From Phyllobacterium myrsinacearum (GTDB taxonomy: Bacteria; Pseudomonadota; Alphaproteobacteria; Rhizobiales; Rhizobiaceae), in contig NZ_PVBT01000005.1 in the NCBI RefSeq assembly GCF_002980555.1, positions 1 to 64,000 on the forward strand: a DNA stretch of 64,000 nt, given 5' to 3'. How positions within the stretch are numbered: position 1 is the first letter of the stretch; every line of letters starts with the position of its first letter. The notes under the pieces were generated by a model. It was not told the origin of the DNA, searched no databases, and saw only the letters and a list, made by a program, of their open reading frames with translations. Shown here in pieces: positions 35,287 to 46,772 of this stretch. The position numbers and the translations under genes are program-made.

Positions 35287-36026
35287 CAATTGCCCTCCAT
35301 CCGGTTCTCGAACAGCGTGGAACGGCGCCCGCGCAGCACGATATCAAACTTGTAGGCGCGCGCGTCCATGGGAATGGTGTTCTGGCGGTCGAGCGCGGCG
35401 ATCAATTGTTCGATGGCCGCCCTGTCGGGGATCGATTTGACGATCGGGCACTGCCAGATCATCGGATCACCCTCGAAATACATCTGCGTAATCAGCCGCT
35501 GGGCAAATCCGTGCCCGAAAACGGAAAAATGGATGTGGGCCGGCCGCCAGTCATTGACGCCGTTCGGCCAGGGATAGGCGCCGGGCTTGACCGTGCGGAA
35601 ACGGTAATAGCCATCCTCGTCCGTGATGGTGCGGCCGCAGCCGCCAAAATTCGGATCGAGCGCCGCAAGATAGCCTTCGCGCTTGTGGCGGTAGCGTCCG
35701 CCGGCATTGGCCTGCCAGAATTCGAGCAGCGCACCCGCCACACCAACACCGCGCTCGTCGACCACGCGGCCATGCACGATGATGCGCTGGCCGATGGCGC
35801 TTTCACCCGGCTTGGCAAAATTGTGGATCAGATCCGCATCCAGTTTGCCGAGCAGCGCATGCCCGAACACCGGACCGGTGATTTCCGACAAAGTATTATC
35901 GAGCGACAACAGCGCCCGTTGCGGCGAGCGGACGACACTTGTCTTGTAATCCGGCGTATAGGCAGGGGGATGCCATTGCCTGTCGCGCTGGAAGAATGCT
36001 CCGGTTTCCAGTTTTCTATTGGACAC
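35286..36026 (-). CDS. pcaH: Protocatechuate 3,4-dioxygenase beta subunit
   Basis: PcaH (246 residues) carries the catalytic non-haem ferric iron. The intradiol signature is seen in [16 protein letters not shown] and in the region [33 protein letters not shown], which supplies Tyr and His ligands. The start is a GTG at 36026 with GGGAGG five bases before it. It lies between pcaC (12-base gap) and pcaG (overlap). Confidence 0.95.
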   Translation of the reverse strand: MSNRKLETGAFFQRDRQWHPPAYTPDYKTSVVRSPQRALLSLDNTLSEITGPVFGHALLGKLDADLIHNFAKPGESAIGQRIIVHGRVVDERGVGVAGALLEFWQANAGGRYRHKREGYLAALDPNFGGCGRTITDEDGYYRFRTVKPGAYPWPNGVNDWRPAHIHFSVFGHGFAQRLITQMYFEGDPMIWQCPIVKSIPDRAAIEQLIAALDRQNTIPMDARAYKFDIVLRGRRSTLFENRMEGN

Positions 36027-36038
36027 TCTTGCCTCCCG

Positions 36039-36443
36039 TCACGCGGCCTGTTCGGCTTCCAGTTCTTTATAAACTTGTTTGGCCAGCTTGATGGCATGGT
36101 TTGCCGCCGGAACCCCCGCATAAATTGCGACATGCAGCAGGGCTTCGCAAATGTCGTCCTGTGTCGCACCCGTGTTGGCCGTCGCGCGGATATGCATGGT
36201 CAATTCATCGTCCTGGCCGAGCGCCGCCAAAAGCGCGATGGTGACAATCGAGCGTTCGCGCGTGGTCCAGCCGGGACGCGACCAGACATGCCCCCATGCC
36301 GCCTCGGTGATCAGTTCCTGAAACGGCTGATCGAAATCGGTTTTGGTCGCCTCCACCCGGTTGACATGCTCTTCGCCCAGCACGACGCGGCGCGTGGCCA
36401 TGCCCTGTAGATAACGACGCGATGGGGCAGCCGTATCCGTCAT
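36039..36443 (-). CDS. pcaC: 4-carboxymuconolactone decarboxylase
   Basis: PcaC (134 residues) decarboxylates 4-carboxymuconolactone to 3-oxoadipate enol-lactone. It is a single CMD domain with the conserved tail HIRATANTGATQDDICEALLHVAIYAGVPAANHAIKLAKQVYKE and REVVLGEEHV-like N-terminus (RRVVLGEEHVNRVEATKTDF). The ATG overlaps the pcaD stop by four bases. It is a separate gene, not a PcaL (PcaD-PcaC) fusion. Confidence 0.95.
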   Translation of the reverse strand: MTDTAAPSRRYLQGMATRRVVLGEEHVNRVEATKTDFDQPFQELITEAAWGHVWSRPGWTTRERSIVTIALLAALGQDDELTMHIRATANTGATQDDICEALLHVAIYAGVPAANHAIKLAKQVYKELEAEQAA

Positions 36444-37246
36444 GATTTCCCTCCAAGCTTGAATTCATCGACAAAGGCCCTGATCACGGCGACCAGCGCT
36501 TCCGGCTGTTCGACACAGGGAATATGGCCGGCATCCTTGATCACTTCATAGCGCGCACGCGGGATGAGCCGGGCCAGTTCGAGCACCAGATCGGGCGGTG
36601 TCGAGCCGTCCTGGTCGCCGACGACGCAGATGGCCGGCACCGCGATGCGCTTTGCCGCCTCGGTAAAATCCGCATCGCGCAGCGCTGCGCAGGTACCGCC
36701 ATAGCCATCGGCGGGCTGGCGGATAAGCATGTTGCGATAGCCGGTCAGATCATTGGCCCGCTCCCGGTGGAAGGCCGGGGTAAACCAACGCTGCAGGATG
36801 GTGTCAGCAATGGATGCAATGCCATCTCTTTTCACCGCATCGATGCGCGCATTCCAGAATTCGGCCGTGCCGATCCTGTGCGCGGTATCGCACAGGATGA
36901 GGGCCTGCACCAGTTCTGGCCGCTTGGCATAAAGGCCCTGCGCCACAAGTCCGCCGACGGACAGGCCGCAAATGACGGCATCCTTGACCGAGAGATAGTC
37001 GAGCAAACCCGCGAGATCATCGACATGGTCATCGATAGTGTAGGGCGGCGTGCCCAGACCGGAAAGGCCATGTCCGCGCATGTCATAGGTGACGATGGCA
37101 AACTCTCCGGCCAGACGCACGATCACGTCCCGCCAGATGCGAAAATCCGTTCCAAGCGAATTGGCGAAAACCAGCACGGGCTTGCCTGCGGGCGCGCTGA
37201 TCAACTGGTAATGCAGCGTGACGCCATTGATGTGAGCAAATTGCAC
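36440..37246 (-). CDS. pcaD: 3-oxoadipate enol-lactonase
   Basis: PcaD (268 residues) is an alpha/beta-hydrolase that opens the enol-lactone to 3-oxoadipate. The nucleophile elbow is G-L-S-V-G (VICGLSVGGLVAQGLYAKRPE), with the catalytic His in AGHIPCVEQPEALV. The start is a GTG at 37246 preceded by GGGAGG. It is the first gene of pcaDCHGB and lies about 77 bases from a perfect PcaQ box. Confidence 0.94.
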   Translation of the reverse strand: MQFAHINGVTLHYQLISAPAGKPVLVFANSLGTDFRIWRDVIVRLAGEFAIVTYDMRGHGLSGLGTPPYTIDDHVDDLAGLLDYLSVKDAVICGLSVGGLVAQGLYAKRPELVQALILCDTAHRIGTAEFWNARIDAVKRDGIASIADTILQRWFTPAFHRERANDLTGYRNMLIRQPADGYGGTCAALRDADFTEAAKRIAVPAICVVGDQDGSTPPDLVLELARLIPRARYEVIKDAGHIPCVEQPEALVAVIRAFVDEFKLGGKS

Positions 37247-37322
37247 CGAAATCCTCCCGGTCAGTTATGTCGATAATGGATTATGCATTTGGTTCAGTAA
37301 AATGATATCTTGCCGCATTCGC

Positions 37323-37338
37323 TTAACCCTGGGGTTAT
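37323..37338 (-). promoter_or_regulatory. PcaQ binding site
   Basis: The minus strand reads ATAACC-CCAG-GGTTAA, an exact match to the PcaQ box ATAACC-N4-GGTTAA defined in Sinorhizobium meliloti. It lies in the pcaD-pcaQ divergent gap, about 77 bases upstream of the pcaD start, as expected for activation of pcaDCHGB. It also abuts the pcaQ start, so it may mediate autorepression. Confidence 0.9.
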
Positions 37339-37345
37339 GAAATAT

Positions 37346-38293
37346 ATGATCGACGGCCGTATCAAGTTCCGCCACCTGCAGACTTTTCTCGAAGTTGCCC
37401 GCCAGAAAAGCGTGATGAAGGCGGCAGCGATCCTTCATATCAGCCAACCGGCCGTCACCAAAACCATTCGTGAAATGGAGGAGGTGCTCGGGGTTGCCAT
37501 GTTCGAGCGCGACGGGCGCGGCATCCGCATCACCCGGTTCGGCGAGGTTTTCCTCCGCTATGCCGGAGCGGCGATCACAGCGCTGCGGCAGGGCATTGAT
37601 TCCGTCAGCAACGAGCAGTCGGGCGAGGGGATTCCGGTGCGGGTGGGCGCCTTGCCGACGGTTTCCACCCGCATCATGCCGCAGGCCATCAGCCTGTTCC
37701 TGCAGGAGAAGACGCAGAGCCGGCTGAAAATCGTCACCGGAGAAAATGCGGTGCTGCTCGAACAATTGCGGCTCGGCGATCTTGACCTCGTGGTCGGGCG
37801 GCTGGCGGCGCCGGAGAAAATGACCGGCTTCTCCTTCGAACATCTCTATTCCGAACAGGTGGTGTTTGCGGTCAGTGCCCGCCATCCGCTGCTCAATGCC
37901 AGCGAGGATATTTTCAATCGCCTCGCCGAATTTCCGGTGCTGATGCCGACGCGGGCTTCCATCATCCGGCCCTTCGTCGACCGGTTTCTCATTGCCAATG
38001 GCGTGGCCAAGCTGCCGCATCAGATCGAGACGGTCTCAGACGCGTTTGGCCGGGCCTTCGTCCGCTCGCACCAGGCTGTGTGGATCATTTCGGCAGGGGT
38101 GGTTGCCGGAGATGTCGCCGACGGAACGCTGGCGCTGCTGCCCATCGACACGACCGAGACCAAGGGACCGGTTGGCCTCACCACCCGCGCGGACGTTACC
38201 CCGTCATTGCCGCTGATGATCCTGATGCAGACCATCCGCGAGGCCGCGGGGGAGATGAAACCGGATCAGAAAAACTCGTCGAGCAGCCGGTAA
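37346..38293 (+). CDS. pcaQ: PcaQ, LysR-type activator of pcaDCHGB
   Basis: PcaQ (about 315 residues) is a LysR-family regulator responding to pathway intermediates. The winged helix is at the N-terminus (IKFRHLQTFLEVARQKSVMKAAAILHISQPAVTKTIREMEEVLG), and the effector domain occupies about 90-300. The ATG at 37346 gives MIDGRIKFRHLQTF, the conserved start; an ATG three codons upstream lies inside the PcaQ box, and a TTG at 37310 is unlikely. It diverges from pcaD and overlaps the 3' end of the aminoglycoside phosphotransferase gene by 28 bases, tail to tail. Confidence 0.93.
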   Translation: MIDGRIKFRHLQTFLEVARQKSVMKAAAILHISQPAVTKTIREMEEVLGVAMFERDGRGIRITRFGEVFLRYAGAAITALRQGIDSVSNEQSGEGIPVRVGALPTVSTRIMPQAISLFLQEKTQSRLKIVTGENAVLLEQLRLGDLDLVVGRLAAPEKMTGFSFEHLYSEQVVFAVSARHPLLNASEDIFNRLAEFPVLMPTRASIIRPFVDRFLIANGVAKLPHQIETVSDAFGRAFVRSHQAVWIISAGVVAGDVADGTLALLPIDTTETKGPVGLTTRADVTPSLPLMILMQTIREAAGEMKPDQKNSSSSR

Positions 38294-39069
38294 TAGGCAA
38301 GCTTTGCCGGATCAGCCTGCACCAGACCGTAGCAATCCAAAAATGGTCGAACCCACTCTTCGCCGAAATTGTCTGCAATGCTGCGGCACGCCAGGGCAAT
38401 ATCCTGATAGCGGTCGGCAAGACCAAGCCGGGCGCAGTCGATATAGCCGGTAAAGATGCCATTTTCGGCCATGAAGTTCGGCAGGCAGCCATCGCCATGC
38501 GTTACGACGACATCCGCGGTGCCGGGCCTTTCCGCCACAAGCCGGCTGAAAAGTTCGGATGCCGTCTTTCCCAGCATATCGCTGTCGAAATCCGTCTCGT
38601 CCACCAGTCCGGCCTGCATGCGGGCCCGCGCCGCTTCAATGCGCATGTCGAGCCGGTGATCGAATGGACAGGTCGCGGGATCAAGCGCATGCAGCTGGCG
38701 CAGCGCCCCGGCAAGAATCCGGATGCGCGTTTCGATGGACAATGAATCGGCCGAGGCAAGATCTTTACCGGGAACCCCGCTCATCAACAGCCAGAAGCGG
38801 CTGGCATGGGCGCCCTCGAAGAGAACATCGGGGCAGAGCATATGGCGGGAGGACAGCCAGCGAAGCCGCGCCGCCTCATCGGGCAACTCACCATAGGGGC
38901 TAACGGCTTCGACCTTGATGAAGAGCTGCGGCAAACCTTCGCCTTGCAGCATGAAAACCTGCGCATCGGAACAGCCGAGCGCATCGCGGCTCCAGCTGTA
39001 GCCAGCAATGAGAGCCTGCAGTTGGGGCGGCACAGCCATTGCGTCAGGCGGATTTGGTGTCGCGGTCAT
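38266..39069 (-). CDS. aph(3'): Aminoglycoside 3'-phosphotransferase, APH(3')-II type
   Basis: This 267-residue kinase is expected to phosphorylate the 3'-hydroxyl of kanamycin/neomycin-type aminoglycosides. Catalytic features are complete: K52 (LFIKVEA), HGDGCLPN with D193 and N198, and the metal-binding D211 (IDCARLG). It shares long blocks with transposon-borne APH(3')-IIa, notably LDPATCPFDH, ADRYQDIAL and the C-terminus YRLLDEFF, and has the same overall length. It lies 66 bases after pobA on the same strand and overlaps pcaQ at its 3' end. No insertion sequence or integron flanks it, so it looks like a resident chromosomal gene. The resistance phenotype is inferred. Confidence 0.92.
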   Translation of the reverse strand: MTATPNPPDAMAVPPQLQALIAGYSWSRDALGCSDAQVFMLQGEGLPQLFIKVEAVSPYGELPDEAARLRWLSSRHMLCPDVLFEGAHASRFWLLMSGVPGKDLASADSLSIETRIRILAGALRQLHALDPATCPFDHRLDMRIEAARARMQAGLVDETDFDSDMLGKTASELFSRLVAERPGTADVVVTHGDGCLPNFMAENGIFTGYIDCARLGLADRYQDIALACRSIADNFGEEWVRPFLDCYGLVQADPAKLAYYRLLDEFF

Positions 39070-39135
39070 GGGAATTCCGGGTTCAGGCGTGTTGTTCAGG
39101 CGCGCAGATGCGGGCGGTGGAACCGAAGCAATAAC

Positions 39136-41299
<2,164 letters not shown>

Positions 41300-41311
41300 A
41301 CCGGCGATCTT

Positions 41312-42067
41312 TCATACCAGCACCGCGGCGATGGTATCGCGGGTCGATTGCATGACGGGCAGATAGCGCTCGATCATTTCCATGATCGTCACGCGCGGCG
41401 CCTGCGCACCGACATTGATGGCAGCGATGGTCATGCCGCGCGTGTTGCGCACGGGTACCGCGATGGAGCAGAGCCCGATCTCCAGTTCCTGATCGATCAC
41501 CGCATAGCCCTGCGCCCTGACGGTGCGCACTTCATCCATCAGTTCCGGCAGTGCCGTTTTCGTGCGCGGCGTGTTTGCCGGGCGGTTGCTGCCGGCAAGA
41601 ATGCGCAGGGCGTCATCATCACTCATCGCCGCGAGCAGGACCCGGCCCATGGAAGAACAATAGGCGGGAAGGCGGCTGCCGGGATTGAGATTGATCGACA
41701 TGACACGCTTGTGCGAAGCCCGCGCGATGTAGACGATTTCGCTGCCGTCGAGCACCGATGCCGAGGCGCTTTCGCCGGTTTTTTCCGACAGCTGGTCGAG
41801 AAAGGGCTGCATCAGCCGGGGCAAGGGCGTCGATGACAGGTAGGAATGGCCAAGACGCAGGATGCGCGGCGTCAGCGTGAAGAATTTTCCGTCATAATCC
41901 GCATAGCCGAGCTGTGTGAGCGTCAGCAGGCAGCGGCGGGCCGTGGCGCGCTCAAGGCCCGTGATCCGCGCAATATCCGTGATCGACAGGCGCGTATTGA
42001 CCGCATCGAAGGCCTCGATGACGGCAAGCCCCTTGGCAAAACCGCTGATGAAATCCGTTTCACGCAT
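41312..42067 (-). CDS. pcaR: PcaR, IclR-type regulator of pcaIJF
   Basis: This 251-residue IclR-family regulator has an N-terminal winged helix (LSITDIARITGLERATARRCLLTLTQLGYADYDGKFFTLTP) and a C-terminal effector domain (PGSRLPAYCSSMGRVLLAAM; EIGLCSIAVPVRNTRG). These are typical of the PcaR/PcaU/PobR subgroup that responds to 3-oxoadipate or protocatechuate. The ATG at 42067 gives MRETDFISGFAKGLAVIEAFD, the usual start. It diverges from pcaIJF, with symmetric repeats in the gap. Confidence 0.92.
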   Translation of the reverse strand: MRETDFISGFAKGLAVIEAFDAVNTRLSITDIARITGLERATARRCLLTLTQLGYADYDGKFFTLTPRILRLGHSYLSSTPLPRLMQPFLDQLSEKTGESASASVLDGSEIVYIARASHKRVMSINLNPGSRLPAYCSSMGRVLLAAMSDDDALRILAGSNRPANTPRTKTALPELMDEVRTVRAQGYAVIDQELEIGLCSIAVPVRNTRGMTIAAINVGAQAPRVTIMEMIERYLPVMQSTRDTIAAVLV

Positions 42068-42094
42068 GCACACACGCCCTATTCGCTGCATTTC

Positions 42095-42140
42095 CGCACA
42101 ATTTGTGCGATATACGAACAAAAGTCAAATAACGCACAAA
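42095..42140. promoter_or_regulatory. Cluster of CGCACA half-sites, likely PcaR operator
   Basis: Three half-sites occur in the pcaR-pcaI gap. CGCACA-ATT-TGTGCG is a perfect inverted repeat (42095-42109). TTTGTGCG (42102-42109) also pairs with CGCACAAA (42133-42140) across 23 bases. GTGCGATATACGAAC (42105-42119) is a further imperfect dyad. IclR-type Pca regulators bind dyads at this position. Confidence 0.6.
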
Positions 42141-42244
42141 ACCGTTGACGTATAGAATGCAGCGGGACTACGCCATGGGGACAAATGGAGGTTTGCACCG
42201 GATACCGGCCGCCGCCGTGTTCCGGGAACGACAGGGAGAGAGAC

Positions 42245-43105
42245 ATGGCAAAAATCTGTACGCTTGCCGAAGCGATCGGGGACAATGTCAGGGATGGCGA
42301 TACGCTCGCCATGGAGGGGTTCACCCACCTCATTCCCTATGCCGCCGGGCACGAGATCATCCGGCAGGGCCGCAAGGATCTCTTCCTTGTGCGCATGACA
42401 CCCGACCTTATCTACGACCAGTTGATCGGCGTCGGCGCGGCGCGCGGCATGAAGTTCTCCTGGGGTGGCAATCCCGGCGTCGGTTCGCTGCACCGTTTCC
42501 GCGACGCGGTGGAAAACCAGTGGCCGCGGCCGCTTGAGATCGAGGAACATTCGCACGCGGCCATGGCCAATGCCTATGAGGCGGGGGCCGCCAACCTGCC
42601 GTTCGCCGTGCTGCGCGGCTATATCGGCGCCGACCTTGCCAAGGTCAATCCGAATATCCGGTCGGTCACCTGTCCCTTCACCGGCGAAGTGCTCGCCGCC
42701 GTTCCCGCCATCCGTCCTGATGTGTCGATCATCCATGCCCAGCGCGCCGACCGGCAGGGCAATGTGCTGATCGAAGGCATTTCGGGCGTGCAGAAGGAGG
42801 CGGTGCTGGCCGCCACCCGTTCCATTGTGACGGTGGAGGAAATCGTCGACGAGTTGAATCCGCCATCACCCAATGCAGTCGTCCTGCCGCGGTGGGCCAT
42901 CAGCGCCGTCGTGCATGTGCCGGGCGGCGCCTTCCCCTCCTATGCGCATGGCTATTATCCGCGCTCCAATGCCTTCTACATCGCCTGGGACAAGATCGCC
43001 CGCGACCGCGACAGCTTTACCGCGTGGATCAGGGAGAATGTCCTTGCCGGCAAGCCGGAAGATTTTGCCCGCCACGCCGTCCGGCGTGCAGCCAACGCCG
43101 CGTGA
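42245..43105 (+). CDS. pcaI: 3-oxoadipate CoA-transferase subunit A
   Basis: PcaI (286 residues) is the alpha subunit of the succinyl-CoA:3-oxoadipate CoA-transferase that activates 3-oxoadipate. The Rossmann-like CoA-transferase I fold begins with IGDNVRDGDTLAMEGFTHLIPYAAGHEIIRQ. The ATG at 42245 (MAKICTLAEAIG) has GGGAGAGAGAC before it; an upstream GTG/ATG frame is not needed. It is the larger subunit type found with PcaJ in rhizobia. It is followed by pcaJ after 11 bases. Confidence 0.93.
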   Translation: MAKICTLAEAIGDNVRDGDTLAMEGFTHLIPYAAGHEIIRQGRKDLFLVRMTPDLIYDQLIGVGAARGMKFSWGGNPGVGSLHRFRDAVENQWPRPLEIEEHSHAAMANAYEAGAANLPFAVLRGYIGADLAKVNPNIRSVTCPFTGEVLAAVPAIRPDVSIIHAQRADRQGNVLIEGISGVQKEAVLAATRSIVTVEEIVDELNPPSPNAVVLPRWAISAVVHVPGGAFPSYAHGYYPRSNAFYIAWDKIARDRDSFTAWIRENVLAGKPEDFARHAVRRAANAA

Positions 43106-43116
43106 GGAGCAGGACC

Positions 43117-43890
43117 ATGGCCCAGGATTTCACCCCCACCGAAATGATGACCATCGCCGCTGCCCGCGCACTGAGCAATGATGATGTCTGCTTTGTCGGG
43201 ATCGGCGCACCGTCCGCCGCATGCAATGTGGCGCGGCTGACCCATGCGCCTGACATCACGCTGATCTACGAAAGCGGCACCATCGGCACCAAGCCCGATG
43301 TGCTCCCGCTTTCCATCGGCGACGGCGAACTCAGCGACACCGCCCTGTTCACCGTTTCGGTACCGGAAATGTTCCGCTACTGGCTGCAGGGCGGGCGCAT
43401 CACCACCGGTTTTCTCGGCGGCGCGCAGATCGACCGCTTTGCCAATCTCAACACGACGGTGGTCGGGCCTTATGACGCACCGAAAGTACGCCTACCCGGC
43501 GGCGGCGGCGCGCCGGAAATATCAAGCAATTGCGGCCAGATTTTCATCACCATGGCGCTCACCAATCGCGGCTTTGTCGATCATCTCGATTTCATCACCT
43601 CGATGGGGCATGGCGAGGGCGGCGATCATCGCGCACGCCTCGGCATGAAGACCAGGGGGCCGACCCGGGTCATCACGGACCTGTGCATTTTCGAGCCCGA
43701 TCCGGTCACCAAAGAGCTGACCGTGGTGTCGATCCACAGGGGTGTGACACGCGGACAGATCGAAGAGAATTGCGGCTGGCCCGTCCGGTTTGCTAAGGAG
43801 ATCGTGGAAACGCCAATCCCCACCGCAACCGAACTTTCCGTGCTGCGCGATATCAATGCCCGCACGAAACGCGCTCACGAGGCCGCCTGA
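43117..43890 (+). CDS. pcaJ: 3-oxoadipate CoA-transferase subunit B
   Basis: PcaJ (257 residues) is the beta subunit of the CoA-transferase and carries the catalytic glutamate, seen in LIYESGTIG. Other conserved stretches are FVGIGAPSAACNVARL and GGGGAPEISSNCG. The ATG at 43117 follows GAGGAGCAGGACC. Its TGA overlaps the pcaF ATG, giving coupled translation. Confidence 0.93.
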   Translation: MAQDFTPTEMMTIAAARALSNDDVCFVGIGAPSAACNVARLTHAPDITLIYESGTIGTKPDVLPLSIGDGELSDTALFTVSVPEMFRYWLQGGRITTGFLGGAQIDRFANLNTTVVGPYDAPKVRLPGGGGAPEISSNCGQIFITMALTNRGFVDHLDFITSMGHGEGGDHRARLGMKTRGPTRVITDLCIFEPDPVTKELTVVSIHRGVTRGQIEENCGWPVRFAKEIVETPIPTATELSVLRDINARTKRAHEAA

Positions 43891-45095
43891 TGTCTGAAGC
43901 CTATATCTGCGACTATATCCGCACGCCCATCGGCCGCTTCGGCGGCGCCTTAGCCTCTGTCCGCACCGACGATCTGGGCGCCATTCCGCTGAAAGCCCTG
44001 ATAGAGCGCAATCCCGCCGTCGACTGGGAAGCCATCGGGGAAGTCATCTACGGGTGCGCCAATCAGGCCGGCGAGGACAACCGCAATGTGGCGCGCATGT
44101 CGCTGCTTCTGGCGGGCCTTCCAGTCACGGTGCCCGGTACAACCATGAACCGCCTGTGCGGTTCGGGCATGGATGCGGTAATCACGGCGGCCCGCGCCAT
44201 CAAGGCCGGGGAAATCGAGATTGCCATTGCCGGCGGCGTCGAATCCATGTCGCGCGCGCCCTTCGTTTTGCCGAAAGCCGAAGGTGCGTTTTCGCGCCAC
44301 GCGGAAATTCACGACACCACCATCGGCTGGCGCTTCGTCAACCCGCTGATGCAGCAGCAATATGGCATCGATTCCATGCCGGAGACCGGCGAGAATGTCG
44401 CCGAGGAGTTTCACGTTGCGCGCGCCGATCAGGATGCGTTTGCCGTGCGCTCCCAGCAAAGGGCAGGGGCGGCCATGGACAATGGCCGGCTTGCCTCGGA
44501 AATCACGCCCGTCACGATTCCACAGCGCAAGGGCGACCCGGTGATCGTCGACCGCGACGAGCATCCGCGTCCGCAGACAACGCTCGAGCAGCTGGCCAAA
44601 CTGCCGGCACCCTTCAGGAAGGGCGGATCGGTAACGGCGGGCAATGCCTCGGGGGTCAATGACGGTGCAGCGGCGCTGATCATCGCATCGGCAGCGGCAG
44701 CGCAGAAATATGGCCTGAACCCCATCGCCCGCATCATCGGCGGTGCGACTGCCGGTGTCCCACCGCGCATCATGGGGATCGGCCCTGTCGCCGCCACGGA
44801 GAAGCTCTGCGCGCGGCTTGGCCTGACACCGCAGGATTTTGGCGTGATCGAACTCAATGAAGCTTTTGCCTCGCAGGGCCTTGCCAGCCTGCGCGCACTC
44901 GGGCTTGCGGACGATACCGACCACGTCAATGCCAATGGCGGGGCGATTGCCCTTGGCCATCCCCTGGGCATGTCCGGCGCGCGCATCACCGGAACCGCAG
45001 CGCTGGAACTCGGCGTCAGGCATGCACGCTATGCACTGGCCACCATGTGCATCGGTGTCGGCCAGGGCATCGCGATTGCTCTGGAACGGGTCTGA
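43890..45095 (+). CDS. pcaF: 3-oxoadipyl-CoA thiolase
   Basis: PcaF (401 residues) cleaves 3-oxoadipyl-CoA to succinyl-CoA and acetyl-CoA, the last step of the beta-ketoadipate pathway. The active-site Cys is C90 (NRLCGSGMDAV). The catalytic His is in GHPLGMSGARI and the second Cys in MCIGVGQG. The N-terminus (YICDYIRTPIGRFGGALASVRTDDL) is specific to PcaF-type thiolases. It ends immediately next to a convergent ABC ATPase gene without a visible terminator. Confidence 0.95.
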   Translation: MSEAYICDYIRTPIGRFGGALASVRTDDLGAIPLKALIERNPAVDWEAIGEVIYGCANQAGEDNRNVARMSLLLAGLPVTVPGTTMNRLCGSGMDAVITAARAIKAGEIEIAIAGGVESMSRAPFVLPKAEGAFSRHAEIHDTTIGWRFVNPLMQQQYGIDSMPETGENVAEEFHVARADQDAFAVRSQQRAGAAMDNGRLASEITPVTIPQRKGDPVIVDRDEHPRPQTTLEQLAKLPAPFRKGGSVTAGNASGVNDGAAALIIASAAAAQKYGLNPIARIIGGATAGVPPRIMGIGPVAATEKLCARLGLTPQDFGVIELNEAFASQGLASLRALGLADDTDHVNANGGAIALGHPLGMSGARITGTAALELGVRHARYALATMCIGVGQGIAIALERV

Positions 45096-46772
45096 TCAGG
45101 CGAAGTGCCGGGCCCGCGGATCGGGAATCGGCACCGCCGCCATCAGCGCCTTCGTATAGTCATCCTGCGGATTCTCGAAAACCGCGCGGCGCGTTCCCAT
45201 TTCGACAATGCGCCCGCCGCGCATGACGGCCACATTGTGCGACATGCGCTCCACCACCGCCATGTCATGCGATATGAAGAGATAGGCGAGCCCCATCGTT
45301 TCCTGCAATTCCAGCATGAGATCGAGGACCCTGGCCCGCACGGAAACGTCGAGCGCCGCCACGCTTTCATCCGCCACGATCAGTTTTGGCTGCAGGGCCA
45401 GGGCACGTGCAATGCAGACGCGCTGGCGCTGACCGCCGGAAAACTCGTGCGGATAGCGCGTCGCCGCGTCCGGCTGCAGGCCGACCCTCCGCAACAGTTC
45501 CGCCACCCGGTCGTCGCGTTCGCTCCGCCCGCCCAGACCGTGAATGATCAAGGGTTCGGCGATGGCAGCCCCCACCGCCATGCGCGGATCGAGCGAGGCA
45601 TAGGGGTCCTGGAAAATCATCTGCGCCGAGCGGCGAACCGGCTGCATCTGCCGGGCAGGCAAGCCGGCAATGTCCCTGCCGTCAATGACGACATTGCCGG
45701 TAAACGGGATCAACCCAAGAACCGCCTTGCCGGTGGTCGATTTACCCGAGCCGCTTTCGCCGACAAGCCCCAATGTTTCACCGGGGCGCAACGTGAACGA
45801 GACATCGTCGACGGCGGCAAGCGGGGGCTTGCCCTTGAACAGCCAGCGTGCCGGGCTGCCATAGGTCACGCTCAGATTGCGGACATGCAGGATCGGCGAA
45901 GCCGATACCGGCTGAGCAACGTCCGTTTCCGCGCTGACGCGCGGCGGCCCTTCGGTTCCCGCATGGGCGCCCAGGCGCGGCACGGCTGCCAATAATTCCT
46001 GAGTATAGGTTTGGCTGGGCTTTTCGAAAATCGACAGCGCCTCGCCCTGTTCAACAATGCGGCCATTCTGCATGATCGCAACCCGGTCCGCCATTTCGGC
46101 GACAACGCCCATGTCGTGGGTAATCAGGATGATCGAGGCGCCGAACTCCTGTTTCAATTCGCGCATCAGTTTCAGGATCTGTGCCTGAACCGTCACATCA
46201 AGCGCCGTCGTCGGTTCATCGGCGATCAGCACTTTCGGGCGGCAGGACAGGGCCATCGCGATCATCACCCGCTGGCGCATGCCCCCGGAAAGTTCGTGCG
46301 GATATTGCGACAGGCGGCGGGCAGGATCGGTGATGTGCACGGCATCGAGCATCCGCCGCGCGATGGCATCGGCCATTCCACCCTCGCTGCCCTGATGTTC
46401 ACGGATGGCTTCCGTCAGCTGAGCCCCGATCGACATGACGGGGTTCAGCGACGTCATCGGTTCCTGGAACACCATCGCCACGTCGCCCCCGCGCACGCTG
46501 CGCATGGCCCGGTTCGACAGCGCGACCAGGTCCTTGTCGCCGAGCCGGATACTGCCCGATGCCACCTGCAGCGAGGCTTTCGGCAGCAGGCCCATGATCG
46601 AGAGCGATGTCACCGATTTGCCGGAGCCGGATTCCCCGGCAATGCACAGTGTTTCCCCGGCATTGAGGTCGAAGCTGATATCGTCGAGCACGCGCCGCCG
46701 TCCTTGCGGCGTACGGGCATCGACGCACAGGTCGCGGACGGTCAGGATGGGCTTTGCGGCAGGCACAATCAC
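45096..46772 (-). CDS. Dipeptide-type ABC transporter ATPase, fused DppD-DppF
   Basis: This 558-residue protein has two ABC ATPase domains in one chain. Domain 1 has [23 protein letters not shown] and [12 protein letters not shown]. Domain 2 has [24 protein letters not shown] and [12 protein letters not shown]. The start is a GTG at 46772 overlapping the stop of the amidase gene (GTGA). It is the last gene of the amiC-like operon and energises the permeases encoded upstream. Its second domain uses DES instead of the usual DEP after Walker B, as in many DppF-like ATPases. Confidence 0.92.
   Translation of the reverse strand: MIVPAAKPILTVRDLCVDARTPQGRRRVLDDISFDLNAGETLCIAGESGSGKSVTSLSIMGLLPKASLQVASGSIRLGDKDLVALSNRAMRSVRGGDVAMVFQEPMTSLNPVMSIGAQLTEAIREHQGSEGGMADAIARRMLDAVHITDPARRLSQYPHELSGGMRQRVMIAMALSCRPKVLIADEPTTALDVTVQAQILKLMRELKQEFGASIILITHDMGVVAEMADRVAIMQNGRIVEQGEALSIFEKPSQTYTQELLAAVPRLGAHAGTEGPPRVSAETDVAQPVSASPILHVRNLSVTYGSPARWLFKGKPPLAAVDDVSFTLRPGETLGLVGESGSGKSTTGKAVLGLIPFTGNVVIDGRDIAGLPARQMQPVRRSAQMIFQDPYASLDPRMAVGAAIAEPLIIHGLGGRSERDDRVAELLRRVGLQPDAATRYPHEFSGGQRQRVCIARALALQPKLIVADESVAALDVSVRARVLDLMLELQETMGLAYLFISHDMAVVERMSHNVAVMRGGRIVEMGTRRAVFENPQDDYTKALMAAVPIPDPRARHFA

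Noticed and set aside
38266-39069. Aminoglycoside kinase gene as part of a transposon or integron
   Set aside because: No inverted repeats, transposase, integrase or attC-like site are seen on either side, and base composition looks like the neighbours.
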